Assembly: GCA_947475095.1 (NCBI GenBank)
Contig: CANJLG010000002.1
Span: 82,022-146,021 of the forward strand
Reading direction: 5' to 3'
Origin: Flavobacteriales bacterium
GTDB lineage: Bacteria; Bacteroidota; Bacteroidia; Flavobacteriales_D; Crocinitomicaceae
Length of the DNA stretch: 64,000 nt
A program made the translations under genes and the position numbers. This document shows, in pieces, positions 52,860 through 62,194 of this stretch. Within the stretch, counting starts at the first letter, position 1. Every line of letters starts with the position of its first letter. The notes beneath the pieces were generated by a model. It worked only from the letters and a program-made list of their open reading frames with translations, did no database searches and had not been told where the DNA came from.

Positions 52860-53582
52860 ATGAACACTAAAATTGCCCTTGACAAAATACTTTTTCTGGA
52901 TATTGAAACTATACCACAAACCTACCAATACATTGATTTGGACGAAAAAACCAAAGAATTATTTAATGCTAAGAATCGTTTTGCACAAAACGAGGAAAAA
53001 TCCTTTGAAATGTTATACAATGAAAAGGGAAGTATCTTATCAGAATTCGGAAAAATCATTTGTATATCGATTGGCATGGTCCATAAAACAACATTGGGGC
53101 GAACGATGCGCCTTAAATCCTTTGCGCATGATGATGAAGAAACCCTATTAAAACAATTTAAGAAACTCTTAGAAGATCATTATAATACCAACGATCATCT
53201 ACTGTGTGGTCACAACGCCAAAGAATTCGACTTTCCATATATTTGTAGGCGGATGCTTATCAATGGTATTTCGCTTCCGCAAATTTTAGACTTAGGCGGA
53301 AAAAAACCATGGGAAATAAAACACATTGACACGATGGAAATGTGGAAATTTGGAGATTATAAAGCCTATACGTCCCTATCACTATTATGTCATGTCTTTC
53401 ATATCCCCACACCAAAAGATGATATTACAGGCGCAGATGTGGCAAGGGTTTACTACGAAGAAAAGGATCTAAATCGGATTCGCATTTATTGTGAAAAAGA
53501 TGTGATTGCACTCATTCAATTGTACTTAAAAATGAAAGGTGAGGAACTGATCCTTGAGGGAAATATCAGTAGTGCAAGTTAA
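52860..53582 (+). CDS. 3'-5' exonuclease related to the PolB proofreading domain
   Basis: A 240-residue stand-alone DEDDy exonuclease. Motif I is LDIETIPQ (Asp14, Glu16), motif II GHNAKEFDFP (His118, Asp124), and motif III YCEKD (Tyr210, Asp214). This places it with the PolB-type exonuclease family (DNA_pol_B_exo2), distinct from the DEDDh exonuclease fused to DnaE. It may act in DNA repair or RNA processing. It is divergent from msrC and convergent with rsmE, with a four-base overlap. Confidence 0.88.
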   Translation: MNTKIALDKILFLDIETIPQTYQYIDLDEKTKELFNAKNRFAQNEEKSFEMLYNEKGSILSEFGKIICISIGMVHKTTLGRTMRLKSFAHDDEETLLKQFKKLLEDHYNTNDHLLCGHNAKEFDFPYICRRMLINGISLPQILDLGGKKPWEIKHIDTMEMWKFGDYKAYTSLSLLCHVFHIPTPKDDITGADVARVYYEEKDLNRIRIYCEKDVIALIQLYLKMKGEELILEGNISSAS

Positions 53583-54259
53583 TTCATTAATTGAAATACT
53601 GCCAATAGAGCTGCTGTTTCCGTTCTTAAGCGGTAATCGCCAAGACTAACACTAATGTATCCAGAACCTTCCGCAAGCGCAAGCTCATCAGGCGAAAAGT
53701 CACCCTCTGGCCCTATCAAAACAGGTCCAATTTGCTGAATAGTGATTGCTTCCTTTTTAGGCACCTCATAACAATGAGCAATAGAGCCAACTGGATTTGC
53801 CTTTATAAAATCGGCAAACGAAACTTGCTCTTCTATGAGAGGCAAATAATACCGTTTGGATTGTTTCATGGCCGAGATTGCAATTTTCTGTAAGCGCTCC
53901 AGATTAATTGCTTTTCGTTCACTAAACTGACACCTTAAAAGACTCATTTTAGTCATTCCTAATTCTGTGGCTTTTTCAACCAACCACTCCATTCTGTCCA
54001 TGTTTTTCGTTGGCGCAATAGCGATGTGTATAGGAAAAGCAGGGGGAGCATGATGCGAATGCGAAACGATCTCAACTTCGCATTTTTTAGGATTTGCGGC
54101 AGTAATTTTAACCTCAAATGAAGCCCCTAAACCATTAACTAAGGTTAAAAGAGAGCCATTCACCATGCGCAAAACACGAACACAATGTTTTGATTCTTCT
54201 TCAGATAAAAAGATGCTTGTAGCATCCTCAGAAATTGTTGAATGGTAAAAAAGTGCCAT
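53579..54259 (-). CDS. rsmE: 16S rRNA (uracil-1498-N3) methyltransferase RsmE
   Basis: A SPOUT-class methyltransferase acting on U1498 of 16S rRNA in the assembled 30S subunit. The 226-residue protein has the N-terminal PUA-like part (HCVRVLRMVNGSLLTLVNG), then AIAPTKNMDRMEWLVEKATELG, and the knot: VLIGPEGDFSPDELALA followed by VSLGDYRLRTETAALLAV. It shares one base with the holA stop, and is the last gene of a seven-gene reverse operon. Confidence 0.95.
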   Translation of the reverse strand: MALFYHSTISEDATSIFLSEEESKHCVRVLRMVNGSLLTLVNGLGASFEVKITAANPKKCEVEIVSHSHHAPPAFPIHIAIAPTKNMDRMEWLVEKATELGMTKMSLLRCQFSERKAINLERLQKIAISAMKQSKRYYLPLIEEQVSFADFIKANPVGSIAHCYEVPKKEAITIQQIGPVLIGPEGDFSPDELALAEGSGYISVSLGDYRLRTETAALLAVFQLMN

Positions 54260-55257
54260 TAATGTATTAGTTGAAAGATTAATTCCCTCATGAGTTCACC
54301 TGGCGTTGCGTGAACGTTATTTAAGCCCTTGCTCTTTAAATCATATTCATGTAATAAAGCAATATTAGCGGCTATCATTTTAGGGTTATAATTATTTATT
54401 GCCTTAGATAATTCCCCTACAATAAATGGAGGAAGACCTAAAGCCTGCGCAATCGCTTCACGTGATTTATTCGGAAGAAAATGAATCCGCATGAGTTGCG
54501 AAAAGAACTTAAATAAGTTTGGAATAATAACAACTAAATTAGCCGCCTTAGGATTGGATTCGAAATAGTTAACAATTTTTAATGCTTTTTCTATATTTCT
54601 ATCCCTAACTGCATTCGTTAATTCAAAAATATTATACTCTCTTGAGATACCAATATTTTCCTCAATGTGAACATCCGTAATGGTAGTGCCTTTTTCAAGA
54701 ACTATCGATAATTTATTTAATTCATTTACCATTCGACTTAAGTCATTACCAACCGATTCCACCAAAAGCATGTTTGCTTTTGAAGAAATGCCATAGCCGA
54801 GCGTTTTAACTTGGTTTTGAATCCAATCTCCTAGTTGATATTCTTTTACTTTATCAGACTTAAAAACAAGACCATTTTTTTCGACTGACTTCACTATTTT
54901 TTTACGGGCATCAATCGTTTTATATTTATGACAAATAACGAAAACCGTAGTTAAGCAAGGTGCTTGAGCATAGGCATCTAAATCTTCTAGAAGTTTAAAA
55001 TCCTGCGCTTCTTTCAAGATAACCAATCTTCTTTCCGCCATTAAAGGATATGACTTTAAATCATTCAGTAAATTCGGAAAATCGGTGTCTTTACCATACA
55101 AAATGGATTGATTAAAATCGCGTTCGCTATCATCCAATGCATACTTTTCAATTGCGTCAGATAGCTCATCAATAAAGTAGGGTTCTTCACCATGCAGGAT
55201 GTAAACAGGCTTAAAATTCCCAGATTTTATATCGCGTAAGAGGGTTTTACTATCCAT
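54259..55257 (-). CDS. holA: DNA polymerase III delta subunit (clamp loader)
   Basis: A 332-residue clamp-loader delta subunit, which opens the beta clamp. The N-terminal block KPVYILHGEEPYFIDELSD and the end NPKMIAANIALLHEYDLKSKGL are typical HolA. As in other delta subunits no functional Walker A is present. The central part (VGNDLSRMVNELNKLSI) matches the family. It overlaps pepT by eight bases and rsmE by one. dnaE lies about 4 kb away and dnaN at the window start, so three replisome genes are in one window. Confidence 0.93.
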   Translation of the reverse strand: MDSKTLLRDIKSGNFKPVYILHGEEPYFIDELSDAIEKYALDDSERDFNQSILYGKDTDFPNLLNDLKSYPLMAERRLVILKEAQDFKLLEDLDAYAQAPCLTTVFVICHKYKTIDARKKIVKSVEKNGLVFKSDKVKEYQLGDWIQNQVKTLGYGISSKANMLLVESVGNDLSRMVNELNKLSIVLEKGTTITDVHIEENIGISREYNIFELTNAVRDRNIEKALKIVNYFESNPKAANLVVIIPNLFKFFSQLMRIHFLPNKSREAIAQALGLPPFIVGELSKAINNYNPKMIAANIALLHEYDLKSKGLNNVHATPGELMRELIFQLIH

Positions 55258-56494
55258 TATCTACCTCGTGTTTCTCCCAGATTTGCACTAATTCCACTAA
55301 GGTACTAACTGCTTTCTGCATATCCTGTAAACTTACAAATTCATGCCTAGAATGAATGGCCATTTCTCCAGTAAATATATTAGGACAAGGCAGCCCCATA
55401 AAGGACAACCTAGATCCATCAGTGCCACCACGGATAATGGAACGATTTGGACTTAAGCCCGCTTTTTCCATGGCTAATACAGCATAATCCGTTACAAATG
55501 GATAGTTGTTCAAAATCTCTTTCATGTTCCGATATTGCTCTGAAATTTTAGAGGAGAAGCTTGCGCCAGGAAAATCGTTCACTACTTTTTGAGCTAATTC
55601 ATTTAATAAATCTTCGTATTGAGCTAATTTGGAGGTCACATGATCCCTGATAATAAAGCTAACTTGTGCCGTTTCGAGCCCTCCTTCCATGGAAACTGGG
55701 TGTACAAATCCCTCGCGATGTTTGGTCGTTTCGGGGGAAAGTTCATGAATAGGCAAGGACTCCACAAATTTTGATGCGAGTTTAAGTGCGTTGACCATTT
55801 TTCCTTTTGCATAACCTGGATGGGCGCTTACCCCTTCAAAGTTAAACACCATCGCATCAGCTGAAAAGGTTTCATCTTCAATGTCTCCGAGTGGACCACC
55901 ATCAAGCGTATAACCAAAATCGGCATTTAATTTCTTCATGTCTAGTTTTTCCACTCCTCTACCAACTTCCTCATCAGGCGTAAATAATATCCTGATATTG
56001 CCATGAATTATTTCTGGGTGACTAATAATATATTCAGCGAAATCCATTATGATGGCGACACCCGCTTTATCATCAGCTCCTAAAAGTGTTAAGCCGCTTG
56101 CGGTTATAATGTCATCACCTATTTTTTCTTTCAAATATGGATGTCTCTCCGTTGTAATAACTTGAGTAGTATCATCTGGCAACACAATATCTTTACCCGT
56201 ATACGAACGATGGACCAAAGGTTTGACATTCGTTCCACTGCAATCTGGCGCTGTATCAACGTGCGAACAGAAACAAATTGTTGGAATATTATTGTTTGGT
56301 GAATTACTAGGAATCGTTGCAAATACATAGCCCCACTCATCCATTTCAGCGTCAAGCAATCCAAGCGCCAACAATTCATCCCTTAACAGACGAGATAGAT
56401 TTTTTTGTTTTTCCGTAGACGGAAAACACGAGGCATTGGGATCTGATGTCGTATCAATTTGTACATACTTTAAAAAGCGCTGTTCTAAGCTCAT
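55250..56494 (-). CDS. pepT: Peptidase T (tripeptide aminopeptidase)
   Basis: An M20-family di-zinc peptidase that releases N-terminal residues from tripeptides in the cytoplasm. The 414-residue protein has the usual length. Metal and catalytic residues are SHVDT (His78, Asp80), GADDKAGV (Asp141) and TPDEEVGRG (Glu175/176). Further PepT blocks are LDGGPLGDIEDETFSAD and RGGTDGSRLSFMGLPCPN. It follows rdgB by ten bases and overlaps holA. Confidence 0.96.
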   Translation of the reverse strand: MSLEQRFLKYVQIDTTSDPNASCFPSTEKQKNLSRLLRDELLALGLLDAEMDEWGYVFATIPSNSPNNNIPTICFCSHVDTAPDCSGTNVKPLVHRSYTGKDIVLPDDTTQVITTERHPYLKEKIGDDIITASGLTLLGADDKAGVAIIMDFAEYIISHPEIIHGNIRILFTPDEEVGRGVEKLDMKKLNADFGYTLDGGPLGDIEDETFSADAMVFNFEGVSAHPGYAKGKMVNALKLASKFVESLPIHELSPETTKHREGFVHPVSMEGGLETAQVSFIIRDHVTSKLAQYEDLLNELAQKVVNDFPGASFSSKISEQYRNMKEILNNYPFVTDYAVLAMEKAGLSPNRSIIRGGTDGSRLSFMGLPCPNIFTGEMAIHSRHEFVSLQDMQKAVSTLVELVQIWEKHEVDNG

Positions 56495-56504
56495 AATTTT
56501 GGTA

Positions 56505-57092
56505 TTAATCGGAGAATTTATTCAAAGATAAAAATGAAATCATCTTTTCCAATGCCAAGGCGCGATGACTTATCGTGTTTTTTTGTTCCATAGACATTTG
56601 AGCAAAGGTAATCGAACTTTCAATGGGTTGAAACACGGGATCATAACCAAAACCATTACTGCCCTTTTTCTCATGGGTAATTTCCCCTTCAATTATACCC
56701 TCAAAAGAGAGCGATGTTGTGGGAAGAATGAGTGTAATGACCGTTCTAAAACGAGCTGATCGATTCGTAGACTCTTTCAAATCATCCAGTAACTTTGATA
56801 TATTTCGATCATCATTTTTAGGTTCTCCAGCGTACCGAGCAGAATAAACACCCGGCCTATTATCAAGTGCTTCCACTTCAAGACCAGAATCATCGGCAAA
56901 ACACGGTAACTTAAAAAGCGTAAAAACATGTGTTGCTTTCAGCAGAGCATTTCCTTCTAAAGAAGCCGCTGACTCTTCAATTTCATCGTGATAATTTAAA
57001 TCATTTAAGGAAAGTAATTGGATATCAGGAGGAAGCAACTGGCGAATTTCAGTTGTTTTATGTTCGTTATGCGAGGCAAATATTAATTTCAT
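56505..57092 (-). CDS. rdgB: Non-canonical purine NTP pyrophosphatase (RdgB/HAM1)
   Basis: The enzyme removes dITP, XTP and related mutagenic nucleotides from the pool. The 195 residues are typical. The substrate-binding start is FASHNEHKTTEIRQLL, the catalytic block FADDSGLEVEALDNRPGVYSAR, and later FGYDPVFQP and SHRALAL. It overlaps the upstream glycosyltransferase gene by four bases, and pepT follows. Confidence 0.95.
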   Translation of the reverse strand: MKLIFASHNEHKTTEIRQLLPPDIQLLSLNDLNYHDEIEESAASLEGNALLKATHVFTLFKLPCFADDSGLEVEALDNRPGVYSARYAGEPKNDDRNISKLLDDLKESTNRSARFRTVITLILPTTSLSFEGIIEGEITHEKKGSNGFGYDPVFQPIESSITFAQMSMEQKNTISHRALALEKMISFLSLNKFSD

Positions 57093-58165
57093 GGAGTAAA
57101 TAACTTTATAAAATTATGCTTTATAGCTAGAACAGAGAAATCGGAGATTACCTTTTCGCGGCCATTTCTTCCGATTCGTTCGCGAAGCTCCGAATTGAGA
57201 ATTAATTGCTCCAAGTAAGCCTGCCATTCCGCAAGATCCTTTGCTAAAAACCCATTTGTTCCATGCTCCACTATTTTTGTGTTTACTCCTACAGGCGAAA
57301 CAACCGTTGGTATTCCTAGTGCCATGTATTGCAAACCCTTAAAGCCACATTTACCCTCCGACCATTGATCCATCTCAAGCGGCATTAAACCGATACTTAT
57401 TTTTTTCAGGTCTTCAATTTCGCTTTCCTTTTTCCATTGAATGAACTTAAAATTCGTTAAATCAAAATGGGGATTTTCATTTGAAATAACCACCAATTGA
57501 ACATTGTATTTCTCGGAAATACTTTTGAAAACAGGTAACAAAGGCAATAGGTAACGCAGCGTTGAATGTGTTCCAGTCCAACCAATGGTTATTGGTTCTT
57601 TTTGATAATCAATAATGGAATTATGGTGGTTTTCTGTGTCAATCGTTGTAGGAATAATGTGAACATCGGCATTAAATTTCCTAGCATAACTTGCCAAGTA
57701 TTCATTTCCCGCGCTAACTTTTCCGGCCCATTTAATACAATACTTAACTTTCCAATAGGCTTTTAATCGATGGAATCGGGCATTGTTTTGGCTGAAATTC
57801 GCCATCCAAATGGCATCATCAAAATCATAAATGTATTTCTTGCCTAGTATTTTAGAAATAATAAACTCGAAAATTGGTGGGCCAATTGGGGCAGCTTCAC
57901 GATGAATAAACACATGGTCATATTTGTGAAGCGTAAAAAGTAAGATGAGGCGCTTAAAGAAACCCTTAGCAAAGCCAAGCAATTTTTTAATCACTTTTCC
58001 TTTGCTATAAAAATGCTCCCAGGTAATTAAATCTAGGAAGGGGAAAATAGTATATTCAAAATCATTTTCGTTTAAGAAGCTAAGGTATTGCTCAAACCGA
58101 AAGCGCTGCGAAGGAGCTTCATTAAAAGGATAAGGAGTAAGTATTGCGATTCTTTTCTTACCCAT
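57089..58165 (-). CDS. Glycosyltransferase, family 4-like (A)
   Basis: A 358-residue GT-B type glycosyltransferase. The N-terminal half has RIAILTPYPFNEAPSQRFRFEQYL. The C-terminal half has the nucleotide-sugar region: IGWTGTHSTLRYLLPLLPVF, GLMPLEMDQWSEGKCGFKGLQYMALGIPTVVSPVGVN (here noting only the E-x7-E-like KCGFKGLQYMALGIP core), and NGREKVISDFS. Sugar and acceptor are unknown. It starts directly after the stop of a second glycosyltransferase. Both probably act on surface polysaccharide or lipopolysaccharide. Confidence 0.88.
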   Translation of the reverse strand: MGKKRIAILTPYPFNEAPSQRFRFEQYLSFLNENDFEYTIFPFLDLITWEHFYSKGKVIKKLLGFAKGFFKRLILLFTLHKYDHVFIHREAAPIGPPIFEFIISKILGKKYIYDFDDAIWMANFSQNNARFHRLKAYWKVKYCIKWAGKVSAGNEYLASYARKFNADVHIIPTTIDTENHHNSIIDYQKEPITIGWTGTHSTLRYLLPLLPVFKSISEKYNVQLVVISNENPHFDLTNFKFIQWKKESEIEDLKKISIGLMPLEMDQWSEGKCGFKGLQYMALGIPTVVSPVGVNTKIVEHGTNGFLAKDLAEWQAYLEQLILNSELRERIGRNGREKVISDFSVLAIKHNFIKLFTP

Positions 58166-59383
58166 CTATGTCTTTTTTCTCACTGTATCGTAAACCTCAT
58201 TATACCTTTTAACACCTTGCTCAACGGAAAAAATAGTGTCTACTGCGTTCAACGTTTTGTCTTTATCAAAGATTATTTGATCAAATGAAAAGGACGAAAA
58301 TGAAGCATGTGTAAGCTCGTCAAAAACGAAACCCGATTGATGTTGTAAGATAATTTCACCTGTGTCACCTATTCCGGAATTACAGACAAGGGGAATCCCC
58401 ATTGCCATAAATTCAGCTTGTTTAATGGGAGACGATGCCTGTTTTGAAAAGGATGGTCGGATAAAAAAGAGCCCATAATCTATTACTTTCATAACACTGG
58501 GCATTTCTTGGTAAGGAACCGATAAAACAGTAATGTCGTCACTAGCTATTTGCCTTTCTTTGGCTTTAGTATGCACCAATTCTTTTGCATCTTTGGTTAA
58601 AATAAGGAAATGAAGCTGATTGTTTTTTAGTTTTTGAATTCTAAAGAAATCTAACATTTCATCCAACATATACCAGGTACCTAGAGAGCCAACATACCCT
58701 AAAATGATTGCGTCTTTTTTCAAAGTAGCTAGATCCAAGGTTGTTGTTTTTACAGCTTCCGCATTAAATAACTTTTGATCCACACAGCAAGGAATAACCG
58801 ATATTTTTGTTGAAATATCTAGCTGTGGGTATGCAGTCAGCATACTTTTCTTTCCTGCGTTAGTAAGGGAAATAATGGCATCAGCTTCTGCGAGTAGCGT
58901 CTCTTCTTTTCGTTTGATGTAGGAATATATTTGTCTATAAATCGGATGCTTTATATTCCACAAGTTTCCCTCTACCCTTTCATCTGCCCAAAAACCACGC
59001 ATATCAAAAATAAAAGGACACGCGAACTTTTTTTTAAGCTTTAGGGCAATTAAGCCAGGCAGATAGCTTCTACAATGTATCGCATCAAAATGATGAGACC
59101 TCTGTAAAGAAAATGCGCTTTTCTTCATGCGCTTTAAATCGTACAAAGTAGATAACACCGGGGGTTTTTTGGTATAAAACAATGGGTGCCACCTTATATT
59201 CTTCCCTTTAATTTGCTGATTAATAATGGCTTGAAATTGCGCAAATGCTTCTTTTTTTTCGAAGCTAATGATGTGAAAAGAATGACCAATTTTCTCCAAA
59301 CCTAGTAAATAAGGTAAGATTTGTGACTGGCCTAAAGCATCTGTTAAACCATCGTAAGACAAATAAAGGACCTGTTTTGTCAT
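58166..59383 (-). CDS. Glycosyltransferase, family 4-like (B)
   Basis: A 405-residue GT-B glycosyltransferase. It begins VLYLSYDGLTDALGQSQILPYLLGL, a typical acceptor-domain start. The sequence IHCRSYLPGLIALKL and FIFDMRGFWADERVEG follow. The donor domain has ILGYVGSLGTWYMLDEMLDFF and the motif ASSPIKQAEFMAMGIPLVCN, equivalent to the E-x7-E site with a lysine-glutamine variation. It is followed without gap by the second glycosyltransferase and preceded by the BamA-like gene after 17 bases. Confidence 0.88.
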   Translation of the reverse strand: MTKQVLYLSYDGLTDALGQSQILPYLLGLEKIGHSFHIISFEKKEAFAQFQAIINQQIKGKNIRWHPLFYTKKPPVLSTLYDLKRMKKSAFSLQRSHHFDAIHCRSYLPGLIALKLKKKFACPFIFDMRGFWADERVEGNLWNIKHPIYRQIYSYIKRKEETLLAEADAIISLTNAGKKSMLTAYPQLDISTKISVIPCCVDQKLFNAEAVKTTTLDLATLKKDAIILGYVGSLGTWYMLDEMLDFFRIQKLKNNQLHFLILTKDAKELVHTKAKERQIASDDITVLSVPYQEMPSVMKVIDYGLFFIRPSFSKQASSPIKQAEFMAMGIPLVCNSGIGDTGEIILQHQSGFVFDELTHASFSSFSFDQIIFDKDKTLNAVDTIFSVEQGVKRYNEVYDTVRKKT

Positions 59384-59400
59384 TCTTACAAAAGTACATT

Positions 59401-61125
59401 TTAAAAATAAGCAATATATCCAAAATGTACCTTTCCTTGTTTTAGATCAATGGGATTATTGAATTGCTTGCCAATGGCGTAACTAATAGAAAAGATCCCG
59501 ATTTTTGATCCTATAGAAAAACCTACGCCAGTACCAAATGGCCGATCTTTAATATAAAGATTAGAACGATCTTCGTAAATCGCTTGGTCATAGAAGACAA
59601 ATACAGCAGAGTTTTTATCCACTAAAAATCGATATTCGAGGGTCGCAATGGCTTTGGAAGTACCGAACAATTCCTCCTCATTAAATCCCCGCAAGGTTGT
59701 TAAACCACCAAAGCGAAATCGTTCGTTTTGATACAATGTGGGAGCATAATAAAAATCATATGAAAGAGCGCCTTTCAAAACATGTCGAGCAGCTAAACGA
59801 AAATACTTTTGAAAGGAAAGTGCGCCTTTAAAAATAGTAGAAGATACAGCGTTAGCGGAATCCGCTTTGGCTACTCTATTACCAACAAAAAGCTCAACAT
59901 TAATAACTTGTCCTTTCGAAGGATTTGGTATGTAATTAAGTTCATTTTTTAAAAATGCTAAGCCGTAGGCTGATGTTTTACACGATACCGATTGACTAAA
60001 TCCAACACTGGAACTAGCCCCAGACAATCGATCACTCGAATAATATTGATAAATTCCTTTCAAAAAATTTCCATTTTTAAATTGATATTGAATCGCTACA
60101 GCACCTTTCATCTCCAAAAACGTAGAGTCTCTTTTGTACAAGTTGAATTTAAAGTCAGTCCCAAATGAACTTTTAAATAAATACGGGTAATTTATTTTTA
60201 CCAACAACGATTGCGTTGCAGGCTGAATACTTCTCCAAAAAAAATCAATTTGTTCAGCTTGCCTTAGGGTATTCACCAACTTTAATTGCAATTCCCCTGT
60301 TAAGCCAATTTTTTGGCTGATTGGATTGGGCTGAAGACCCACTGCGCCATTAAAACTACTTATTCGAGCCGATTTAAGGTATAAAAATAGCTCAACACCA
60401 TCAGGCGTAAAAAGTAATTCGGAGGCTTTAATAACTTGAATATGCATGACTTGCTTAAGCTTTTGATCCAAGGTTCTCCATTGTTCTTCATCATACGTAT
60501 CTCCGATATGAATACCTGTAATACTTTGAATAGAAGCCGCAGAAAAGGTAGAATCCCCTTTAACCTGAATGGATTTCCATGTATACTGAAGCCCCGATAC
60601 AATTTTTAGCTTGGCTTTTAAATCGGTGGAGTTTAGTTCGCAGTTGACCAAGGAGATTTGCGCGAAAGGATAGCCGTTTTGAGTAAGGCAATCCAAGATC
60701 TCCTCCATCGTACTACTTAATTGAATGGCAGATAAATTAAGTTCTTCGCGATTACGATATAAGCCCTCATAACGCAAACGTCTCAAAAACAAATAATCAT
60801 CCGGGCTAAACTCCAATGCTATTCGCTTAAATTTTGGTCCAATGTAAAGCGTTGATCGAACGGAATCATTCTTTTCCGAAACACTGTCAATACTCGCCAA
60901 AAAATAGCCCTGCTTAATTAACTTTAATCTTACACTCGTTAAATAAGCTTGAGTATTCGCTCCTTTTGAAAGTTTTAAGGTTTTTTTTAATTTTTGAGGT
61001 AATTGTTCATTGCTTGATGCTTCGAATATTATTTTTTTTACTTGAGCATTCAGAAAAGCAGGACATAAAAAACATGCTATGAATAGAAAGTTAAAGAAAC
61101 ATGAACGGACTGTTTTTATTAACAT
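59401..61125 (-). CDS. BamA/TamA-like outer membrane protein
   Basis: A 574-residue member of the Omp85 superfamily. A signal peptide (about 1-27, ending FLNAQ) is followed by POTRA-like units (about 28-250; ARLKL-like strands and RLRYEGLYRNREELNLSAIQ). The C-terminal 16-strand barrel carries the family hallmark FRFGGLTTLRGFNEEELFG (about 465-485). It is shorter than BamA, with fewer POTRA domains, so it is probably a TamA-like or two-partner-type member rather than the main assembly factor. It is the first gene of the seven-gene reverse operon. Confidence 0.85.
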   Translation of the reverse strand: MLIKTVRSCFFNFLFIACFLCPAFLNAQVKKIIFEASSNEQLPQKLKKTLKLSKGANTQAYLTSVRLKLIKQGYFLASIDSVSEKNDSVRSTLYIGPKFKRIALEFSPDDYLFLRRLRYEGLYRNREELNLSAIQLSSTMEEILDCLTQNGYPFAQISLVNCELNSTDLKAKLKIVSGLQYTWKSIQVKGDSTFSAASIQSITGIHIGDTYDEEQWRTLDQKLKQVMHIQVIKASELLFTPDGVELFLYLKSARISSFNGAVGLQPNPISQKIGLTGELQLKLVNTLRQAEQIDFFWRSIQPATQSLLVKINYPYLFKSSFGTDFKFNLYKRDSTFLEMKGAVAIQYQFKNGNFLKGIYQYYSSDRLSGASSSVGFSQSVSCKTSAYGLAFLKNELNYIPNPSKGQVINVELFVGNRVAKADSANAVSSTIFKGALSFQKYFRLAARHVLKGALSYDFYYAPTLYQNERFRFGGLTTLRGFNEEELFGTSKAIATLEYRFLVDKNSAVFVFYDQAIYEDRSNLYIKDRPFGTGVGFSIGSKIGIFSISYAIGKQFNNPIDLKQGKVHFGYIAYF

Positions 61126-61228
61126 ATTTTAAAAAATAATTTTTAATTCGTCTTAATTTTCATCTTTTATTGTAACTTTACCCTACTAAGCTCCGTTAGA
61201 GGATACACAAACAACAAAACTTACTATT

Positions 61229-61369
61229 ATGAAAACGAAAGTAAATTTATTAATTCTTTTAACTGTAGTAACAGTTATTTTATCATCTTGTGGTGCTTCT
61301 CGCAAAGCCGGTTGCGATGCATATGGTAAAACTAACGTTGAACAATCTAGCGATTTAGCTTCTAAATAA
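61229..61369 (+). CDS. 46-residue lipoprotein
   Basis: A short gene outside usual length limits. The ATG at 61229 encodes a lipoprotein signal (MKTKVNLLILLTVVTVILSSC), lipobox LSSC with Cys21, and a mature part of only 26 residues including CGASRKAGC and DAYGKTN. It is followed by DLASK and a TAA stop. The codon pattern, signal and a good downstream terminator support expression. I recall similar tiny CxASRKxGCDAYG-type lipoproteins in other Bacteroidota, but no function. It is divergent from the BamA-like gene. Confidence 0.75.
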   Translation: MKTKVNLLILLTVVTVILSSCGASRKAGCDAYGKTNVEQSSDLASK

Positions 61370-61381
61370 CTTATTTTTTGA

Positions 61382-62194
61382 TCAGCGTAAGCGCTGAAGA
61401 TACAAAGCCATTTCAGTTTTTATCTTCAGCGCTTCTTTTTTTGCCCCTTCTGCAAAATTAATATCATCTTGAGCATACAAAATTGCCCGGGAAGAATTCA
61501 CCAAAAGTCCAACATCTTTATTGGCACCAAAATTAAACACCTCCTCCAGCGAACCTCCTTGAGCACCTACACCAGGTACCAAGAAAAAATGATCGGGAGC
61601 TAAGTTACGAATGGCCTTGATTTCTTCCCCTTGCGTAGCACCAACCACAAACATTGTATTTTCATTATTTCCCCAGCTCAGTGCTTTTTTAATCACTTCA
61701 GCATAAAGCTTGTGTTCGTTCACTTCAAGCATTTGGAAATCTGCAGAACCCATATTGGATGTTAGCGCCAAAAGCACTACCCAAGAATCTTTGTACGTAT
61801 AGAAAGGCAATACACTATCCGCGCCCATGTATGGAGCAACCGTTATGGCATCGCATGGCAAAGTTTCAAAAAATGCTTTGGCATACGCCAAAGAAGTATT
61901 GCCAATATCTCCACGCTTCGCATCTGCAATAATGAAGCATTCTTTTGGGATGTAATTAATTGTTTTTTCAAGAGCTTGCCATCCTTTTACGCCATGCGCT
62001 TCATAGAAGGCGGTGTTTGGTTTATAAGCAACGCAATACTCCTTCGTTGCATCAATAATGGCCTTATTGAATTCAAATATTGGATCTTCTAACTGTAATA
62101 AATGCTTGGGTATTTTTGTTAAATCGGGATCCAAGCCCACGCACAAGAAGGATTGTTTTAGATGAATTTGGGCTATCAATTCGCTCCGTGTCAT
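61382..62194 (-). CDS. pyrF: Orotidine 5'-phosphate decarboxylase
   Basis: The last enzyme of UMP synthesis. The 270-residue protein belongs to the longer (type 2) branch. The active site is DAKRGDIGNT (Asp91, Lys93, Asp96). SFLCVGLDPDLTKIPKH and YKPNTAFYEAHG are the first blocks, and FFLVPGVGAQGG the phosphate-binding loop. It overlaps prfA by four bases (ATGA). Its C-terminal codons contain the terminator hairpin of the small lipoprotein gene on the other strand. Confidence 0.96.
   Translation of the reverse strand: MTRSELIAQIHLKQSFLCVGLDPDLTKIPKHLLQLEDPIFEFNKAIIDATKEYCVAYKPNTAFYEAHGVKGWQALEKTINYIPKECFIIADAKRGDIGNTSLAYAKAFFETLPCDAITVAPYMGADSVLPFYTYKDSWVVLLALTSNMGSADFQMLEVNEHKLYAEVIKKALSWGNNENTMFVVGATQGEEIKAIRNLAPDHFFLVPGVGAQGGSLEEVFNFGANKDVGLLVNSSRAILYAQDDINFAEGAKKEALKIKTEMALYLQRLR
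61390..61442 (+). terminator. Terminator of the small lipoprotein gene, inside the pyrF 3' end
   Basis: AGCGCTGAAGATA (61390-61402) and TATCTTCAGCGCT (61421-61433) form a perfect 13-bp stem with an 18-base loop. They are followed on the plus strand by TCTTTTTTT. On the minus strand it lies in pyrF codons and has no T-run. It terminates plus-strand transcription. Confidence 0.7.
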
